Source: an uncultured Burkholderiales bacterium
Lineage (GTDB): Bacteria; Pseudomonadota; Gammaproteobacteria; Burkholderiales; Burkholderiaceae_C
Assembly (NCBI GenBank): GCA_903838355.1
Contig: CAILYC010000034.1
Span: forward strand, 49,577-113,576
Direction of reading: 5' to 3'
DNA: 64,000 nt
Numbering within the stretch: position 1 is the stretch's first letter; every line of letters begins with the position of its first letter. The notes beneath the pieces are model-generated. The model was not told the DNA's origin. It saw nothing but the letters and a program-made list of their open reading frames with translations, and ran no database searches. Both the position numbers and the translations under genes were made by a program. Positions 1-8,770 of this stretch are shown piece after piece.

Positions 1-84
1 CCCAAAGGCAAGAGCTTCAAGCAAACCGATGTTGAACTCGAGAGCATGGGCTACTTGGTCGAAGGCGTCATTGGCAAGATTTAA
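1..84 (+). CDS. C-terminal end of a BMP-family ABC transporter substrate-binding protein (partial)
   Basis: Only the last 27 codons are in the window. The frame is open from base 1 and ends with residues ESMGYLVEGVIGKI and a TAA stop. On its own this tail is not diagnostic. The family call rests on context: two permeases and a double ABC ATPase of the BMP/nucleoside (YufNOPQ-like) type follow on the same strand, and such operons normally begin with the BMP-type lipoprotein that captures the ligand in the periplasm. A strong hairpin lies 83 bases downstream, as is common when the binding protein must be made in excess over the membrane parts. The identity is inferred; that this is a coding end is well supported. 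Confidence 0.55.
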   Translation, partial: PKGKSFKQTDVELESMGYLVEGVIGKI

Positions 85-166
85 CGCTTCCATGTTGAGC
101 GAGTGAGTTTCTGAGATCAATTCTCTTGGACAAACTTTCTCAGATCTCGCCTTGGTCAACACACAG

Positions 167-192
167 ACTCCCACTGCTCGCGCAGTGGGAGT
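167..192 (+). terminator. Strong hairpin between the binding-protein gene and the permease genes
   Basis: A perfect 11-bp inverted repeat (ACTCCCACTGC at 167-177, GCAGTGGGAGT at 182-192) encloses a 4-base TCGC loop. It is followed by GTTGGG rather than a T-run, so it fits an RNA-stabilising 3' end or a leaky attenuator better than a textbook rho-independent terminator. The rest of the 85-363 interval shows no convincing gene. Confidence 0.6.
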
Positions 193-363
193 GTTGGGTG
201 AACCTTTCTTGGAACATTGATCTTGACTTCATGATGCATGGATGGGACTTTTGGTGCAAGCGCTTTTGTGCTCAAAGCCAGTGATTTTTGATGCTGGTGA
301 GCCATTGCATTGCAAATGGTTTCTTTCTCGTTGTTCTTGGTTTCACTGGACGCATCGTTGTGT

Positions 364-1461
364 ATGACCAGGTGGCCAGCGCTAAAAAGGATCGGTGTGA
401 AAGAGTTTTGGATTTCTTGGCTCGAAGGTTTGATGCTTCCCATCCTCTCGGTGGCTTTGGGAGTGCTGGCCTTTGGACTCTTTGCTTGGTTCGGGGGGTA
501 CTCACCCGTGCAGGTGTGGGCGCTCCTCTTCAAGGGCGCCTTTGGTGATGCATTCTCTTGGCAAAACTCCCTGCAGCGCGCTGCCCCCCTCATCCTCACG
601 GGCCTGTGTGTGGCCATTCCTGCGCAAGCGGGACTCATCGTGATTGGCGGCGAAGGCGCCCTGGTGGTGGGCGGCTTGGCCTGTGCGGCCTTGCCTGTCT
701 TTGTGAATGTTCCAGGCGGCCTGCTCGGGACCGCCGAGATTTTGCTTGCGTCTTTTTTGGCCGGTGGAGCCTGGATTTCCTTGGTGGGCTTGATGCGCCA
801 ATTCAAAGGCGTGAACGAGACCATCAGCAGTTTACTGATGAGCTATATCGCCATCAATTTGTTCAAGTTTGTGGTGGAGGACTTGATGCGAGACCCCGCC
901 AGTTTGAACAAACCCTCGACCAAGCCTTTGGCCGACTCTTTGCTCATCGGTGGCATGTGGGGCTATGACGTGCACTGGGGCCTCCTGTGGGGCTTGGTGT
1001 TGTGTGTCTTGGCCTATCTGTGGCTTTCTCTCAGCACCCATGGTTTCGCCACCCGAGTGGTGGGGGGCAACCCCAAAGCGGCGCAGTTGGTCGGTTTGCC
1101 CGTCAACACCTTGGTGGTCGTGGCCTGCGCACTCGGGGGTGGTTGTGCGGGTTTGGCCGGTGGTATTCAAGTCGCTGCTGTCCACACCGCCGCCAATGCC
1201 TCCTTGATCGAGGGCCTGGGCTACACCGGCATTTTGGTGAGTTTTGTGGCGCGTCATCAGCCTCTCGCCTTGATTCCAGTGGCCATTCTCTTGGGGGGCT
1301 TTGGCGCAGCGGGCAGCATGCTGCAGCGCCACTTGGGACTGCCCGATGCCTCGGTTCACGTGCTCTTGGGGCTTGTGTTGGTGATCACCTTGGCCAGTGA
1401 AGCGTTTCGTGGTCGCTTGGGTGTGGCCATTCTCAAGCGTGAAGCAGTGAGCGTTGTTTGA
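364..1461 (+). CDS. ABC transporter permease, BMP/nucleoside type, first subunit
   Basis: A hydrophobic inner-membrane protein of about 365 residues with repeated transmembrane segments. The central part (PLILTGLCVAIPAQAGLIVIGGEG) carries the Gly-rich motif typical of BPD_transp_2 permeases such as YufP and of simple-sugar permeases. The reading frame extends further upstream, but the first ATG is at 364. A GTG at 397, six bases after an AAAAAGG, is a reasonable alternative start. It is followed 55 bases later by the partner permease, and the ATPase lies downstream, so it should form a heterodimeric channel. Known members of this class move nucleosides and related small nitrogenous molecules. 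Here the neighbours (biuret and allophanate hydrolases, formamidase) suggest a urea-like or heterocyclic ligand; that is inference. Confidence 0.88.
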   Translation: MTRWPALKRIGVKEFWISWLEGLMLPILSVALGVLAFGLFAWFGGYSPVQVWALLFKGAFGDAFSWQNSLQRAAPLILTGLCVAIPAQAGLIVIGGEGALVVGGLACAALPVFVNVPGGLLGTAEILLASFLAGGAWISLVGLMRQFKGVNETISSLLMSYIAINLFKFVVEDLMRDPASLNKPSTKPLADSLLIGGMWGYDVHWGLLWGLVLCVLAYLWLSLSTHGFATRVVGGNPKAAQLVGLPVNTLVVVACALGGGCAGLAGGIQVAAVHTAANASLIEGLGYTGILVSFVARHQPLALIPVAILLGGFGAAGSMLQRHLGLPDASVHVLLGLVLVITLASEAFRGRLGVAILKREAVSVV

Positions 1462-1516
1462 ATGAACACACTGCTCAACCCTGGTTTTTCTTTCATTCAA
1501 CGAAAGGCTTGATTCC

Positions 1517-2431
1517 ATGGACTTTGTATTGAACATCGGTGTGGCCATGATTGGAGGCGCCATTCGCGTGGGCACACCGTTTCTCTTTGTGAGCTTGGGA
1601 GAGTGCTTGACGGAAAAATCGGGTCGCATCAACTTGGGACTCGAAGGTGTGTTGGTCTTTTCGGCGATGGCCGGTTTTGCCGGTTCACACTGGAGCGGTG
1701 AGGCCTGGGCGGGCGTCGTGGCCGCGTGCTTGGCCGGCGGACTTTGGGGGCTCTTGCATGGGTTACTTTGCGCGATGCCGCGGGTCAATGACATTGCCAT
1801 GGGCATTGGTCTCATGCTTTTGGGCGTTGGGGTGGCGTTTTACTTGGGCAAGCCCTTGATTCAGCCCCAAGCAGCGCTCCTCCAAGGCATTCCCCTGGGG
1901 GCTTGGAGCGAGAGTGTGCAAATTCAGTCCGCCCTCAACATCAATCCCTTGTTTCCCTTGGGTGCGCTGCTCGCCGTTGGCTTGTCTTGGGCACTGGGGC
2001 ACACCCGACTGGGTCTTGAGCTCAGAATGGTGGGCGACTCGGCCGAGGCGGCCCGCACCTTGGGGGCGTCGGTGCAGGGTTTGCGGATTTTGGCCACCAC
2101 CCTTGGGGGCATGATAGCAGGCATGGGCGGGGCATCGCTCTCGCTTTACTACCCCGGCAGTTGGAACGAGGGGCTCTCAAGCGGTCAAGGACTCATTGCG
2201 GTGGCGTTGGTCATCTTCGCACGGTGGAGTCCGATCAACTGCTTGTATGCGGCGCTCATTTTTGGCGGAGCTGGGGCGATTGGTCCCGCGCTGCAGTCGG
2301 TGGGCATCAGCAAGGGCTACAACCTCTTCAATGCCATACCGTATGCATTGACGTTGTTGATTTTGATCTTCACGTGCGCGCCCAATCGAACGATCAAAGG
2401 CTCGCCCTGTGAGCTCAGTGTTTCTAGATAA
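1517..2431 (+). CDS. ABC transporter permease, BMP/nucleoside type, second subunit
   Basis: A 304-residue multi-spanning inner-membrane protein. The stretch SLGECLTEKSGRINLGLEG is the hallmark of the second permease (YufQ-like) of BMP-dependent transporters, with further hydrophobic segments up to LLILIFTC near the C-terminus. It pairs with the preceding permease and the downstream double ATPase. The stop codon (2429-2431) lies ten bases before the formamidase start and overlaps its Shine-Dalgarno, which suggests translational coupling between transport and hydrolysis genes. The family call is firm; the ligand is not readable from the sequence. Confidence 0.9.
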   Translation: MDFVLNIGVAMIGGAIRVGTPFLFVSLGECLTEKSGRINLGLEGVLVFSAMAGFAGSHWSGEAWAGVVAACLAGGLWGLLHGLLCAMPRVNDIAMGIGLMLLGVGVAFYLGKPLIQPQAALLQGIPLGAWSESVQIQSALNINPLFPLGALLAVGLSWALGHTRLGLELRMVGDSAEAARTLGASVQGLRILATTLGGMIAGMGGASLSLYYPGSWNEGLSSGQGLIAVALVIFARWSPINCLYAALIFGGAGAIGPALQSVGISKGYNLFNAIPYALTLLILIFTCAPNRTIKGSPCELSVSR

Positions 2432-2441
2432 GGAGAAAACG

Positions 2442-3464
2442 ATGAGTGGACTCGGTGGTTTGAACCCTTCCCCCAATGGGGTGGTGATGGGCTTGGTGCA
2501 ATTGAAGTTGCCGGTGGTGGATACCCCAGCGCAACTCAAAGCGCAAACCCAAGTCATTTGTGACATGGTCGACAAGGCCAGAAGAAACCTCTCGGGCATG
2601 GACTTGGTCGTGTTTCCAGAGTACAGCTTGCACGGGTTGAGCATGAGCACGGCGCCTGAATTGATGGTGAGCGTTGATGGCCCCGAGGTCGCGGCCTTCA
2701 AGGCCGCGTGTGTTCGCAATCAAATTTGGGGATGCTTCTCCATCATGGAGGCCAACCCCCACGGCAACCCCTACAACAGTGGACTCATCATCAATGATCT
2801 GGGGCAGATTTGCCTGTACTACAGGAAACTCCATCCCTGGATACCGGTGGAGCCATGGGAGCCTGGCAATGTCGGTGTGCCCGTGTGCACCGGACCCAAG
2901 GGTTCTCGACTCGGCCTCATCATTTGCCACGACGGCATGTTCCCAGAGATGGCGCGCGAGGCCGCCTACAAGGGGGCAGAGATCATCATCCGCACGGCAG
3001 GATACACCGCACCGATTCGCCATGCCTGGTCCATCACCAACCAAGCCAATGCCTTTCAAAACCTGGCCGTGACCGCGAGTGTTTGCATGTGCGGCAGCGA
3101 CGGCAGTTTTGACTCCATGGGAGAGGGGATGTTTTGCAATTTCGACGGCACTGTGATCACCCAAGGCGGGGGGCGTGCCGATGAGATCATCACCGCCGAA
3201 GTCAGACCCGATTGGGTTCGTGAAGCACGCAGTGTGTGGGGCGTGGAGAACAACATCTATCAGCTCTACCACCGAGGTTATGTGGCCGTGAAGGGCGGCG
3301 CCCAGGACTGCCCCTACACCTTCATGAAGGACATGGTTCAAGGTCAGTACAAGCTGCCGTGGGACCAGACCATTCAAGTCAAAGACGGCACGCCTTGTGG
3401 CTTTGCACCACCGACTCGCAGCTTCATGGGCGAGGAGAGCAACCCTTTCATGCCCAAGGCATGA
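2442..3464 (+). CDS. amiF: Formamidase (nitrilase superfamily, AmiF type)
   Basis: A 340-residue cytoplasmic amidase predicted to hydrolyse formamide, or a related N-formyl or short-chain amide, to ammonia and the acid. The Glu-Lys-Cys triad of the nitrilase superfamily is present: Glu60 in VFPEYS, Lys129 in YYRKLHPW and Cys162 in ICHDGM. The surrounding sequence follows the Helicobacter formamidase AmiF closely, including the N-terminal MSGLGG-type start, EPWEPG, REAAYKGAE and the LENNIY/HRGYVA-type region. The start at 2442 is preferred over an upstream in-frame codon because AAGGAG lies just upstream. It sits between the ABC permeases and the biuret hydrolase, so its physiological substrate may be an N-formylated urea or biuret rather than free formamide; that is inference from context. 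Confidence 0.88.
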   Translation: MSGLGGLNPSPNGVVMGLVQLKLPVVDTPAQLKAQTQVICDMVDKARRNLSGMDLVVFPEYSLHGLSMSTAPELMVSVDGPEVAAFKAACVRNQIWGCFSIMEANPHGNPYNSGLIINDLGQICLYYRKLHPWIPVEPWEPGNVGVPVCTGPKGSRLGLIICHDGMFPEMAREAAYKGAEIIIRTAGYTAPIRHAWSITNQANAFQNLAVTASVCMCGSDGSFDSMGEGMFCNFDGTVITQGGGRADEIITAEVRPDWVREARSVWGVENNIYQLYHRGYVAVKGGAQDCPYTFMKDMVQGQYKLPWDQTIQVKDGTPCGFAPPTRSFMGEESNPFMPKA

Positions 3465-3576
3465 GCCTGTACTTTGAGATCAACCAGAAAGCCCACCTCG
3501 GATGAGTGGCCCACGCAAGAGGCAAAAAATCCAAGGTGCCATTTGAGCAGTGTGTAAACCATCAGGAGACCAGCGC

Positions 3577-4278
3577 GTGACCACCATCAATGCCGACCCC
3601 TACCATTGGCCTTTTGACCAATCCATGAGTGCGCGCAATACCGCCCTTGTGATCATTGACATGCAAACGGACTTTTGCGGCATTGGCGGCTATGTTGACA
3701 AAATGGGCTATGACTTGAGCCTTACCCGATCCCCCATTGAGCCCATCGCCGCGCTGTTAAAGCGCGCGCGTGAGGTGGGACTCTCCGTCATTCATACCCG
3801 CGAAGGACACCGAGCCGATTTGTCGGATTTGCCGGCCAACAAACGCTGGCGTTCCCAGCAAATTGGTGCGGGCATTGGCGATGTGGGGCCGTGTGGTCGC
3901 ATCCTGGTGAGAGGCGAGAGGGGTTGGGAGATCATTCCTGAGCTCAGCCCCAAGGCGGGCGAAGTCGTGATCGACAAGCCTGGCAAGGGATCGTTTTATG
4001 CCACCGATTTGGAATTGGTTTTGCGAAGTCGTGGAATTCAAAACCTGATCCTGACCGGTATCACCACGGATGTGTGTGTGCACACCACCATGCGCGAAGC
4101 CAATGACCGCGGCTTTGAGTGCTTGATGCTCGAAGATTGCACGGGGGCCACCGATTTGGGCAACCACATGGCCGCCATCAAGATGATCAAAATGCAAGGC
4201 GGTGTGTTTGGCGCCGTGGCCAGCTCGCGAGATGTGCTGCAATCCCTTGAGGGCTGGCAACGCTGGCCTGAAGTTTGA
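3577..4278 (+). CDS. biuH: Biuret hydrolase (isochorismatase-like cysteine hydrolase)
   Basis: Predicted to convert biuret to allophanate and ammonia. The 233-residue protein carries the Asp-Lys-Cys triad of the family: Asp28 in IIDMQTDF, Lys134 in IDKPGKGSF and Cys167 in TTDVCVHTT. These sit at a constant offset of eight from Asp36/Lys142/Cys175 as I recall them for Rhizobium leguminosarum BiuH. The BiuH-specific stretches DADPYxWP-like, [26 protein letters not shown] and [18 protein letters not shown] are all there. The start is taken as GTG at 3577, eight bases after AGGAG. The product is the substrate of AtzF encoded at 6653, so the two enzymes form a complete biuret-to-ammonia route. Confidence 0.92.
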   Translation: MTTINADPYHWPFDQSMSARNTALVIIDMQTDFCGIGGYVDKMGYDLSLTRSPIEPIAALLKRAREVGLSVIHTREGHRADLSDLPANKRWRSQQIGAGIGDVGPCGRILVRGERGWEIIPELSPKAGEVVIDKPGKGSFYATDLELVLRSRGIQNLILTGITTDVCVHTTMREANDRGFECLMLEDCTGATDLGNHMAAIKMIKMQGGVFGAVASSRDVLQSLEGWQRWPEV

Positions 4279-4334
4279 AGCTTCAAGAGTCGGTCGTGAC
4301 CCCTTATTTTATTTGATGCGAAAGAATTGAACCC

Positions 4335-5906
4335 ATGCGTGCACTTGAACTCGAGACCGTTGAACTCACCAAACGCTTTGGTGCCTTCACGGCGCTCGAC
4401 CGCGTGAGCCTCAAGGTCAAACCAGCCACAGTTCACGCCTTGCTCGGTGAAAATGGAGCTGGCAAAAGCACCTTGGTCAAAACCGTGATCGGTTATCAAC
4501 GCCCGGATGCTGGGCAGATCATGATCAACAACAAAGAGGTGACCATCGACACGCCGGCACAAGCCAGAGAAATTGGCATTGGCATGGTGTTTCAGCACTT
4601 CACGGTGATCCCAGGCATGACGGTGGCGGAGAATTTGCTGCTGGCCAAGGGGCATTTGACACCTGTCATCAATTGGCGAGAGGTCAACGAAGAATTGGAA
4701 GCGTTTGTGCAGAGCACGCCCTTTAAGCTCGCCTTGCACCGCACCCCAGATGGCTTGTCTGCCGGAGAAAAGCAAAAGCTAGAGATTTTGAAGCAACTCA
4801 TCTTGAATCCGAGTTTGTTGATTTTGGATGAACCCACATCGGTGCTTACCCCACAAGAGGCCGATGAGATTTTGTTTGCCTTGAATGCCTTGGCCCATGA
4901 AGGGCGGTGCAGCATTATTTTGATCACCCACAAATTCAAAGAGGTGCTCACCTATGCCGACGACGTGAGCGTCTTGCGCCAAGGCCGACTGGTGGACAGT
5001 ATGCCAGTGCGCATGACCTCATCGGCCCAATTGGCCTCTCTCATGGTGGGCGAGTCGCGCGTGGTGTTTGACTTGCCCCCAAGAGAGTCTTCCAGTGATG
5101 AGCCCGTGCAGCTCAGTATCGAGGACTTGGTGGTGGTGGGAGACCGAGGTGAGAGGGCAGTCGATGGTTTGAGCTTGCATGTGAGGGCCAGAGAAATTGT
5201 GGGCGTGGCCGGTGTCGCTGGTAACGGCCAAAAGGCCCTCATGCAAGCCTTGACGGGGCAGCGGCCCATTGAGAGCGGCTCACTCCAAGTGGCTGGCCAA
5301 GACTACCAGGCCACTCGAGGGCAAAACGCCTTGCAACGCGTTCGCAGTCTGCCCGAGGAGCCGCTACAAAACGCCTGCGTAAAAGATTTCAGCGTGAGCC
5401 AAAACATGGCCTTGAGGTTGTTTGATCAAGCGCCATTTTCTCGATTTGGTTTTTTGCGTTTTGCCGCCATGACCGAGTACGCCAAAGGACTCATTGCGCA
5501 GTTTCACGTCAAAACCCAAAGTCCCCACTCGGCCATCGGTCAATTGTCGGGTGGTAATGTGCAGCGCGCCGTCTTGGCCCGAGAGCTCTCAGAGACCGCG
5601 CGTTTGCTCTTGGTGAGCAACCCGGTGTTTGGACTTGATTTTGCGTCGGTCTCAGAAATCCACCACCGTTTGTTGTCGGCGAGAAATAGCGGCACGGCAG
5701 TGCTTCTCCTGAGCGAGGACTTGGACGAGTTGCTGCAAATGTCGGACCGCATCTTGGTCATGGTCCAGGGCAAAATCGTCTTTGAAGTCGAGCGCGAGAG
5801 AGCCGATCGACAAGTCATCGGAGCTTACATGGGAGGGGATTTCAGACCCGCCGAGCAGCCAGTGCAAAGTTCAACCGATGCCATGTTCTCCAATGCTGTG
5901 CATTGA
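4335..5906 (+). CDS. ABC transporter ATP-binding protein with two fused nucleotide-binding domains
   Basis: A 523-residue energy-coupling subunit of the RbsA/YufO type. The N-terminal domain is complete: Walker A GENGAGKST, signature LSAGEKQK, Walker B LLILDEPTS. The C-terminal domain has the usual degenerate form: GVAGNGQKALM in place of Walker A, signature LSGGNVQRA, and LLLVSNPVFGLDF in place of Walker B. This asymmetry is normal for ATPases serving BMP and sugar permease heterodimers. The gene sits between the two cysteine hydrolases rather than next to the permeases, so transport and catabolic genes are interleaved in one transcript-like run. It should power the permeases at 364 and 1517. 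Confidence 0.93.
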   Translation: MRALELETVELTKRFGAFTALDRVSLKVKPATVHALLGENGAGKSTLVKTVIGYQRPDAGQIMINNKEVTIDTPAQAREIGIGMVFQHFTVIPGMTVAENLLLAKGHLTPVINWREVNEELEAFVQSTPFKLALHRTPDGLSAGEKQKLEILKQLILNPSLLILDEPTSVLTPQEADEILFALNALAHEGRCSIILITHKFKEVLTYADDVSVLRQGRLVDSMPVRMTSSAQLASLMVGESRVVFDLPPRESSSDEPVQLSIEDLVVVGDRGERAVDGLSLHVRAREIVGVAGVAGNGQKALMQALTGQRPIESGSLQVAGQDYQATRGQNALQRVRSLPEEPLQNACVKDFSVSQNMALRLFDQAPFSRFGFLRFAAMTEYAKGLIAQFHVKTQSPHSAIGQLSGGNVQRAVLARELSETARLLLVSNPVFGLDFASVSEIHHRLLSARNSGTAVLLLSEDLDELLQMSDRILVMVQGKIVFEVERERADRQVIGAYMGGDFRPAEQPVQSSTDAMFSNAVH

Positions 5907-5950
5907 TGTCCATTGATGTCCACTCCTCTCCACTCCTGTCCACTGACCCG
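5901..5950 (+). repeat. 10-bp periodic repeat across the ATPase stop codon
   Basis: Two perfect copies of CATTGATGTC (5901-5920) are followed by CACTCCTCTC, CACTCCTGTC and the start of a fifth degenerate unit, CACTGACCCG. The first copy contains the ATPase stop codon at 5904-5906. The array lies in the short spacer before the next gene and looks like slippage-generated DNA. Confidence 0.7.
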
Positions 5951-5981
5951 TAGCCCACGATCCTTGCTCACCCCCACCCCC

Positions 5982-6656
5982 ATGACCGAACTCACCGCTC
6001 AACCCTATCCCTTTGCCTTTGAGCTGTCGCACACGGCGCTCATGATCATTGACATGCAACGCGACTTTGTCTTGCCTGGTGGCTTTGGTGAGAGCTTGGG
6101 CAATGATGTCTCGCGTTTGGCCAGCATTGTGCCCACTTTGCAAGACATCCTCCATGCTTGGCGCCGTGCCAAGGGGCTCGTGGTGCACACCCGTGAAGCG
6201 CACTTGCCAGACTTGAGCGACTGCCCAAACGCCAAACTTCACCGCGGCCAGCCCAGCCAAAAAATTGGGGACGTCGGCGCCATGGGCCGTCTGCTCATTC
6301 GAGGTGAGTGGGGCAGTGACATCATTGATGAGCTCAAGCCCGTGGAGGGAGAGATCGTCATCGATAAACCTGGCAAGGGCGCTTTTTACAACACCCCTTT
6401 GCTAGAAAGCCTCAAGCGCCACGGCATCACCCATCTCGTGATCACCGGGGTCACGACTGAGGTGTGTGTGCAAACCACCATGCGCGAGGCCAACGACCGC
6501 GGTTTTGAATGCGTGCTCATGGAAGACGCCACGCAGAGTTATTTTGAGAAATTTTGGCTCAGCACCTTGGAGATGGTTCGCGCACAAGGTGCAATTGTCG
6601 GGTGGACTGCCACGAGTCGAGATCTTTTATCGGCCTTACAGAGTATGACGCCATGA
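5982..6656 (+). CDS. Isochorismatase-like cysteine hydrolase, BiuH paralogue (possible triuret hydrolase)
   Basis: A 224-residue amidohydrolase of the cysteine hydrolase superfamily with an intact triad: Asp24 in IIDMQRDF, Lys129 in IDKPGKGAF and Cys162 in TTEVCVQTT. It shares the [11 protein letters not shown] stretch with the BiuH at 3577 but diverges in the lid region (FVLPGGFGESLG in place of [12 protein letters not shown]). It is therefore a paralogue likely to act on a different urea-like amide. Triuret hydrolase (TrtA) and ureidoacrylate hydrolase-like enzymes are the nearest named relatives I can think of; choosing between them is not possible by eye. ATG 5982 is preferred because the conserved N-terminus begins there; an in-frame ATG at 5916 is an alternative. 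Its stop overlaps the atzF start. Confidence 0.8.
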   Translation: MTELTAQPYPFAFELSHTALMIIDMQRDFVLPGGFGESLGNDVSRLASIVPTLQDILHAWRRAKGLVVHTREAHLPDLSDCPNAKLHRGQPSQKIGDVGAMGRLLIRGEWGSDIIDELKPVEGEIVIDKPGKGAFYNTPLLESLKRHGITHLVITGVTTEVCVQTTMREANDRGFECVLMEDATQSYFEKFWLSTLEMVRAQGAIVGWTATSRDLLSALQSMTP

Positions 6657-8542
6657 CACTCAACGCCACCACGAGTACAAGCGAGAGTTCAAGCGAGAGT
6701 TCAAGCGAGAGCACGAGCACGCTTGTGCCCAACTCAATCGATTTGCCCCTCACCATTGTCCAGTGGCTCGAGCGCTATGAGCGCAATGGGGTGTCGCCGC
6801 GCACCCTCTTGACGCAATGGCTGGCCATTGACCGCACGGGCGATGTGGCATGGATTTACCGCGCAAGCCTTGAGGACTTGAAGCCGCAACTCGATTACCT
6901 TGAAGGGCACTCCCCCCAAGATTTGCCGCTCTTTGGGGTGCCTTTTGTGGTCAAGGACAACATCGATGTGAAGGGCTGGCCCACCACGGCCGCTTGCCCC
7001 GCCTTTGCGTATACCGCGCAGAGCCACGCTGCGGTGGTGCAAGCCTTGCAAGCTGCAGGAGCGGTGTGTGTGGGCAAAACCAATATGGATCAATTCGCCA
7101 CAGGCTTGGTGGGCACACGCTCGCCATTTGGCGCCGTTCCCAATAGTTTCAATCCCGAGTATGTGAGCGGTGGGTCGTCGTCTGGCTCGGCGGTGTTGGT
7201 GGCCCGAGGTGTGGTGCCGTTTTCACTGGGAACGGACACGGCGGGCTCGGGTCGTGTGCCGGCCGGTTTGAACAATATCGTGGGCTTCAAACCCAGTCCT
7301 GGCAGTGTCCCCATGGCCGGTGTGGTCCCCGCGTGTCGCTCACTGGATGTGGTGTCTATTTTTGCCTTGACCGCGCTGGATGCGTCGCGCGTGATGTCTT
7401 GCATGAAAAGCGCTGGGGATGAGCCGCTTTTTCAGCCCTATACCGCACAAGTGGGTTGGTTTCCTCAGCCCCAAGGGCACATGAGAGTTGGCATTCCCAA
7501 GACCAGTTATTGTGATCCGAGCTTGGGCTTTGATCAAAGCCATGCCCAGAGTTTGGAGCATGCCAAGGCATTGGGCTTTGAGTTGGTGGAAGTGGATATG
7601 GGGCTCTTTTTTGAAGCGGCAGCCTTGCTCTACGACGGCGCCTTTGTGGCTGAGCGCTTCGCCGCGATTGAGCCCATGGTGAAATTGCACGCCCAGCAAA
7701 TGGATCCTGTGGTGAGGCAAGTGATTGAGGGTGCTCAAAAGTACTCTGCCGTGGATGCGTTCAAAGCCCGCTACAGGGTGGAGGAAATTAGGCAAGAAAT
7801 CCAAGGGGTTTGGCAGAACTTGGATGCCTTGATGGTACCCACGGTGGTCACGTGTCCGAGCATGAAAGCCGTGGCCCTGGACCCCATTGGTAAGAACTCG
7901 GAATTGGGCCGTTTCACCAACTTTGTGAATTTCTTGGGTCAAGCGGCCGTGGCCTGCCCCTCGGGGATCGCGAGCAGTGGCTTGCCCTTTGGGGTGACCT
8001 TCATCGCCCCCAATGGCTATGACCGCGCCTTGTTGGAGTTGGCACACCTTTGGGAGCGAAATTGGGTGCACACCTTGGGCAGCACAGGCAGCCCTGTGAG
8101 CAATTCTGAAGGGACCCTCTCGCTCGCTGCTCCCCAACCCCACTCAGCGCCCACGCTTTTATTGGCCGTGGTCGGTGCTCATCTGTCTGGCATGCCCTTG
8201 AATGGACAACTGATTGAGCGCGGTGCAAGACTTGTCAGCACCACTCGCACCTCAGCGAACTATCAACTCTATGAATTGGCCGCCACAAGCCCAAGAAAGC
8301 CTGGACTTTTTCGCACCCAAGAGGGTGGGGTGAACATTGAGCTTGAAGTCTACGAGATGGCCTTGTCGCAATTGGGATCATTCTTAACCCTCATTCCCGC
8401 GCCTTTGGGTCTGGGGCAAGTCGAACTCGAGTCTGGGCAATGGGTTCACGGATTCATCTGTGAAGGCGTGGCGCAGTCGAGCGCCAAAAACATCAGTGAG
8501 CACGGCGGTTGGCGCCACTACCTGTCCTCGCTTGATGCGTAG
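6653..8542 (+). CDS. atzF: Allophanate hydrolase (AtzF)
   Basis: A 629-residue enzyme predicted to hydrolyse allophanate to two ammonia and two CO2. The N-terminal amidase-signature domain carries the Ser-Ser-Lys triad: Lys101 in FVVKDNID, the cis-Ser in GGSSSGSA (from residue 175) and the nucleophilic Ser199 in DTAGSGRVPA. These line up at +10 with Lys91/Ser165/Ser189 of Pseudomonas AtzF as I recall it. The C-terminal part (about residues 460-629) is the small AtzF-type domain, thought to complete the second decarboxylation/hydrolysis step. ATG 6653 overlaps the upstream stop (ATGA), so the two are translationally coupled. The first 25 residues are an unusual Ser/Glu/Thr-rich leader made by a DNA repeat. 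Confidence 0.93.
   Translation: MTLNATTSTSESSSESSSESTSTLVPNSIDLPLTIVQWLERYERNGVSPRTLLTQWLAIDRTGDVAWIYRASLEDLKPQLDYLEGHSPQDLPLFGVPFVVKDNIDVKGWPTTAACPAFAYTAQSHAAVVQALQAAGAVCVGKTNMDQFATGLVGTRSPFGAVPNSFNPEYVSGGSSSGSAVLVARGVVPFSLGTDTAGSGRVPAGLNNIVGFKPSPGSVPMAGVVPACRSLDVVSIFALTALDASRVMSCMKSAGDEPLFQPYTAQVGWFPQPQGHMRVGIPKTSYCDPSLGFDQSHAQSLEHAKALGFELVEVDMGLFFEAAALLYDGAFVAERFAAIEPMVKLHAQQMDPVVRQVIEGAQKYSAVDAFKARYRVEEIRQEIQGVWQNLDALMVPTVVTCPSMKAVALDPIGKNSELGRFTNFVNFLGQAAVACPSGIASSGLPFGVTFIAPNGYDRALLELAHLWERNWVHTLGSTGSPVSNSEGTLSLAAPQPHSAPTLLLAVVGAHLSGMPLNGQLIERGARLVSTTRTSANYQLYELAATSPRKPGLFRTQEGGVNIELEVYEMALSQLGSFLTLIPAPLGLGQVELESGQWVHGFICEGVAQSSAKNISEHGGWRHYLSSLDA
6679..6714 (+). repeat. Three 12-bp tandem repeats inside the 5' end of atzF
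   Basis: AAGCGAGAGTTC occurs twice in tandem (6679-6702), then a copy with two changes (6703-6714). The unit is a multiple of three, so copy-number changes stay in frame and only lengthen the Ser/Glu-rich leader ahead of the amidase domain. Confidence 0.8.
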
Positions 8543-8646
8543 AGATTTGGAAAATGCTTGGGTTGAAGGGGCACGACATCAACCGGTCCATTGGAGTGAG
8601 GTTGTAAGTCAGTAGGAATGTGAGTCATGAAGTCAGTCATTGCGTC

Positions 8647-8682
8647 AGTAAGTAAGTAAGTAAGCAAGAAAGAAAGAAAGAA
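8647..8682 (+). repeat. Tetranucleotide repeat tract
   Basis: Nine consecutive 4-base units: AGTA four times, AGCA once, AGAA four times. Several loose GTCA/AGTC motifs precede it. A pure-purine-rich microsatellite of this kind is prone to replication slippage and lies about 190 bases upstream of the regulator gene. Confidence 0.85.
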
Positions 8683-8770
8683 ACAATACAAGGAGCTTCG
8701 GTATGGGTTCGGTGGGAGACTTGTGGCTGGTTGACTTGCCAATATCCAAGTGCATGATCATGACAATGAG

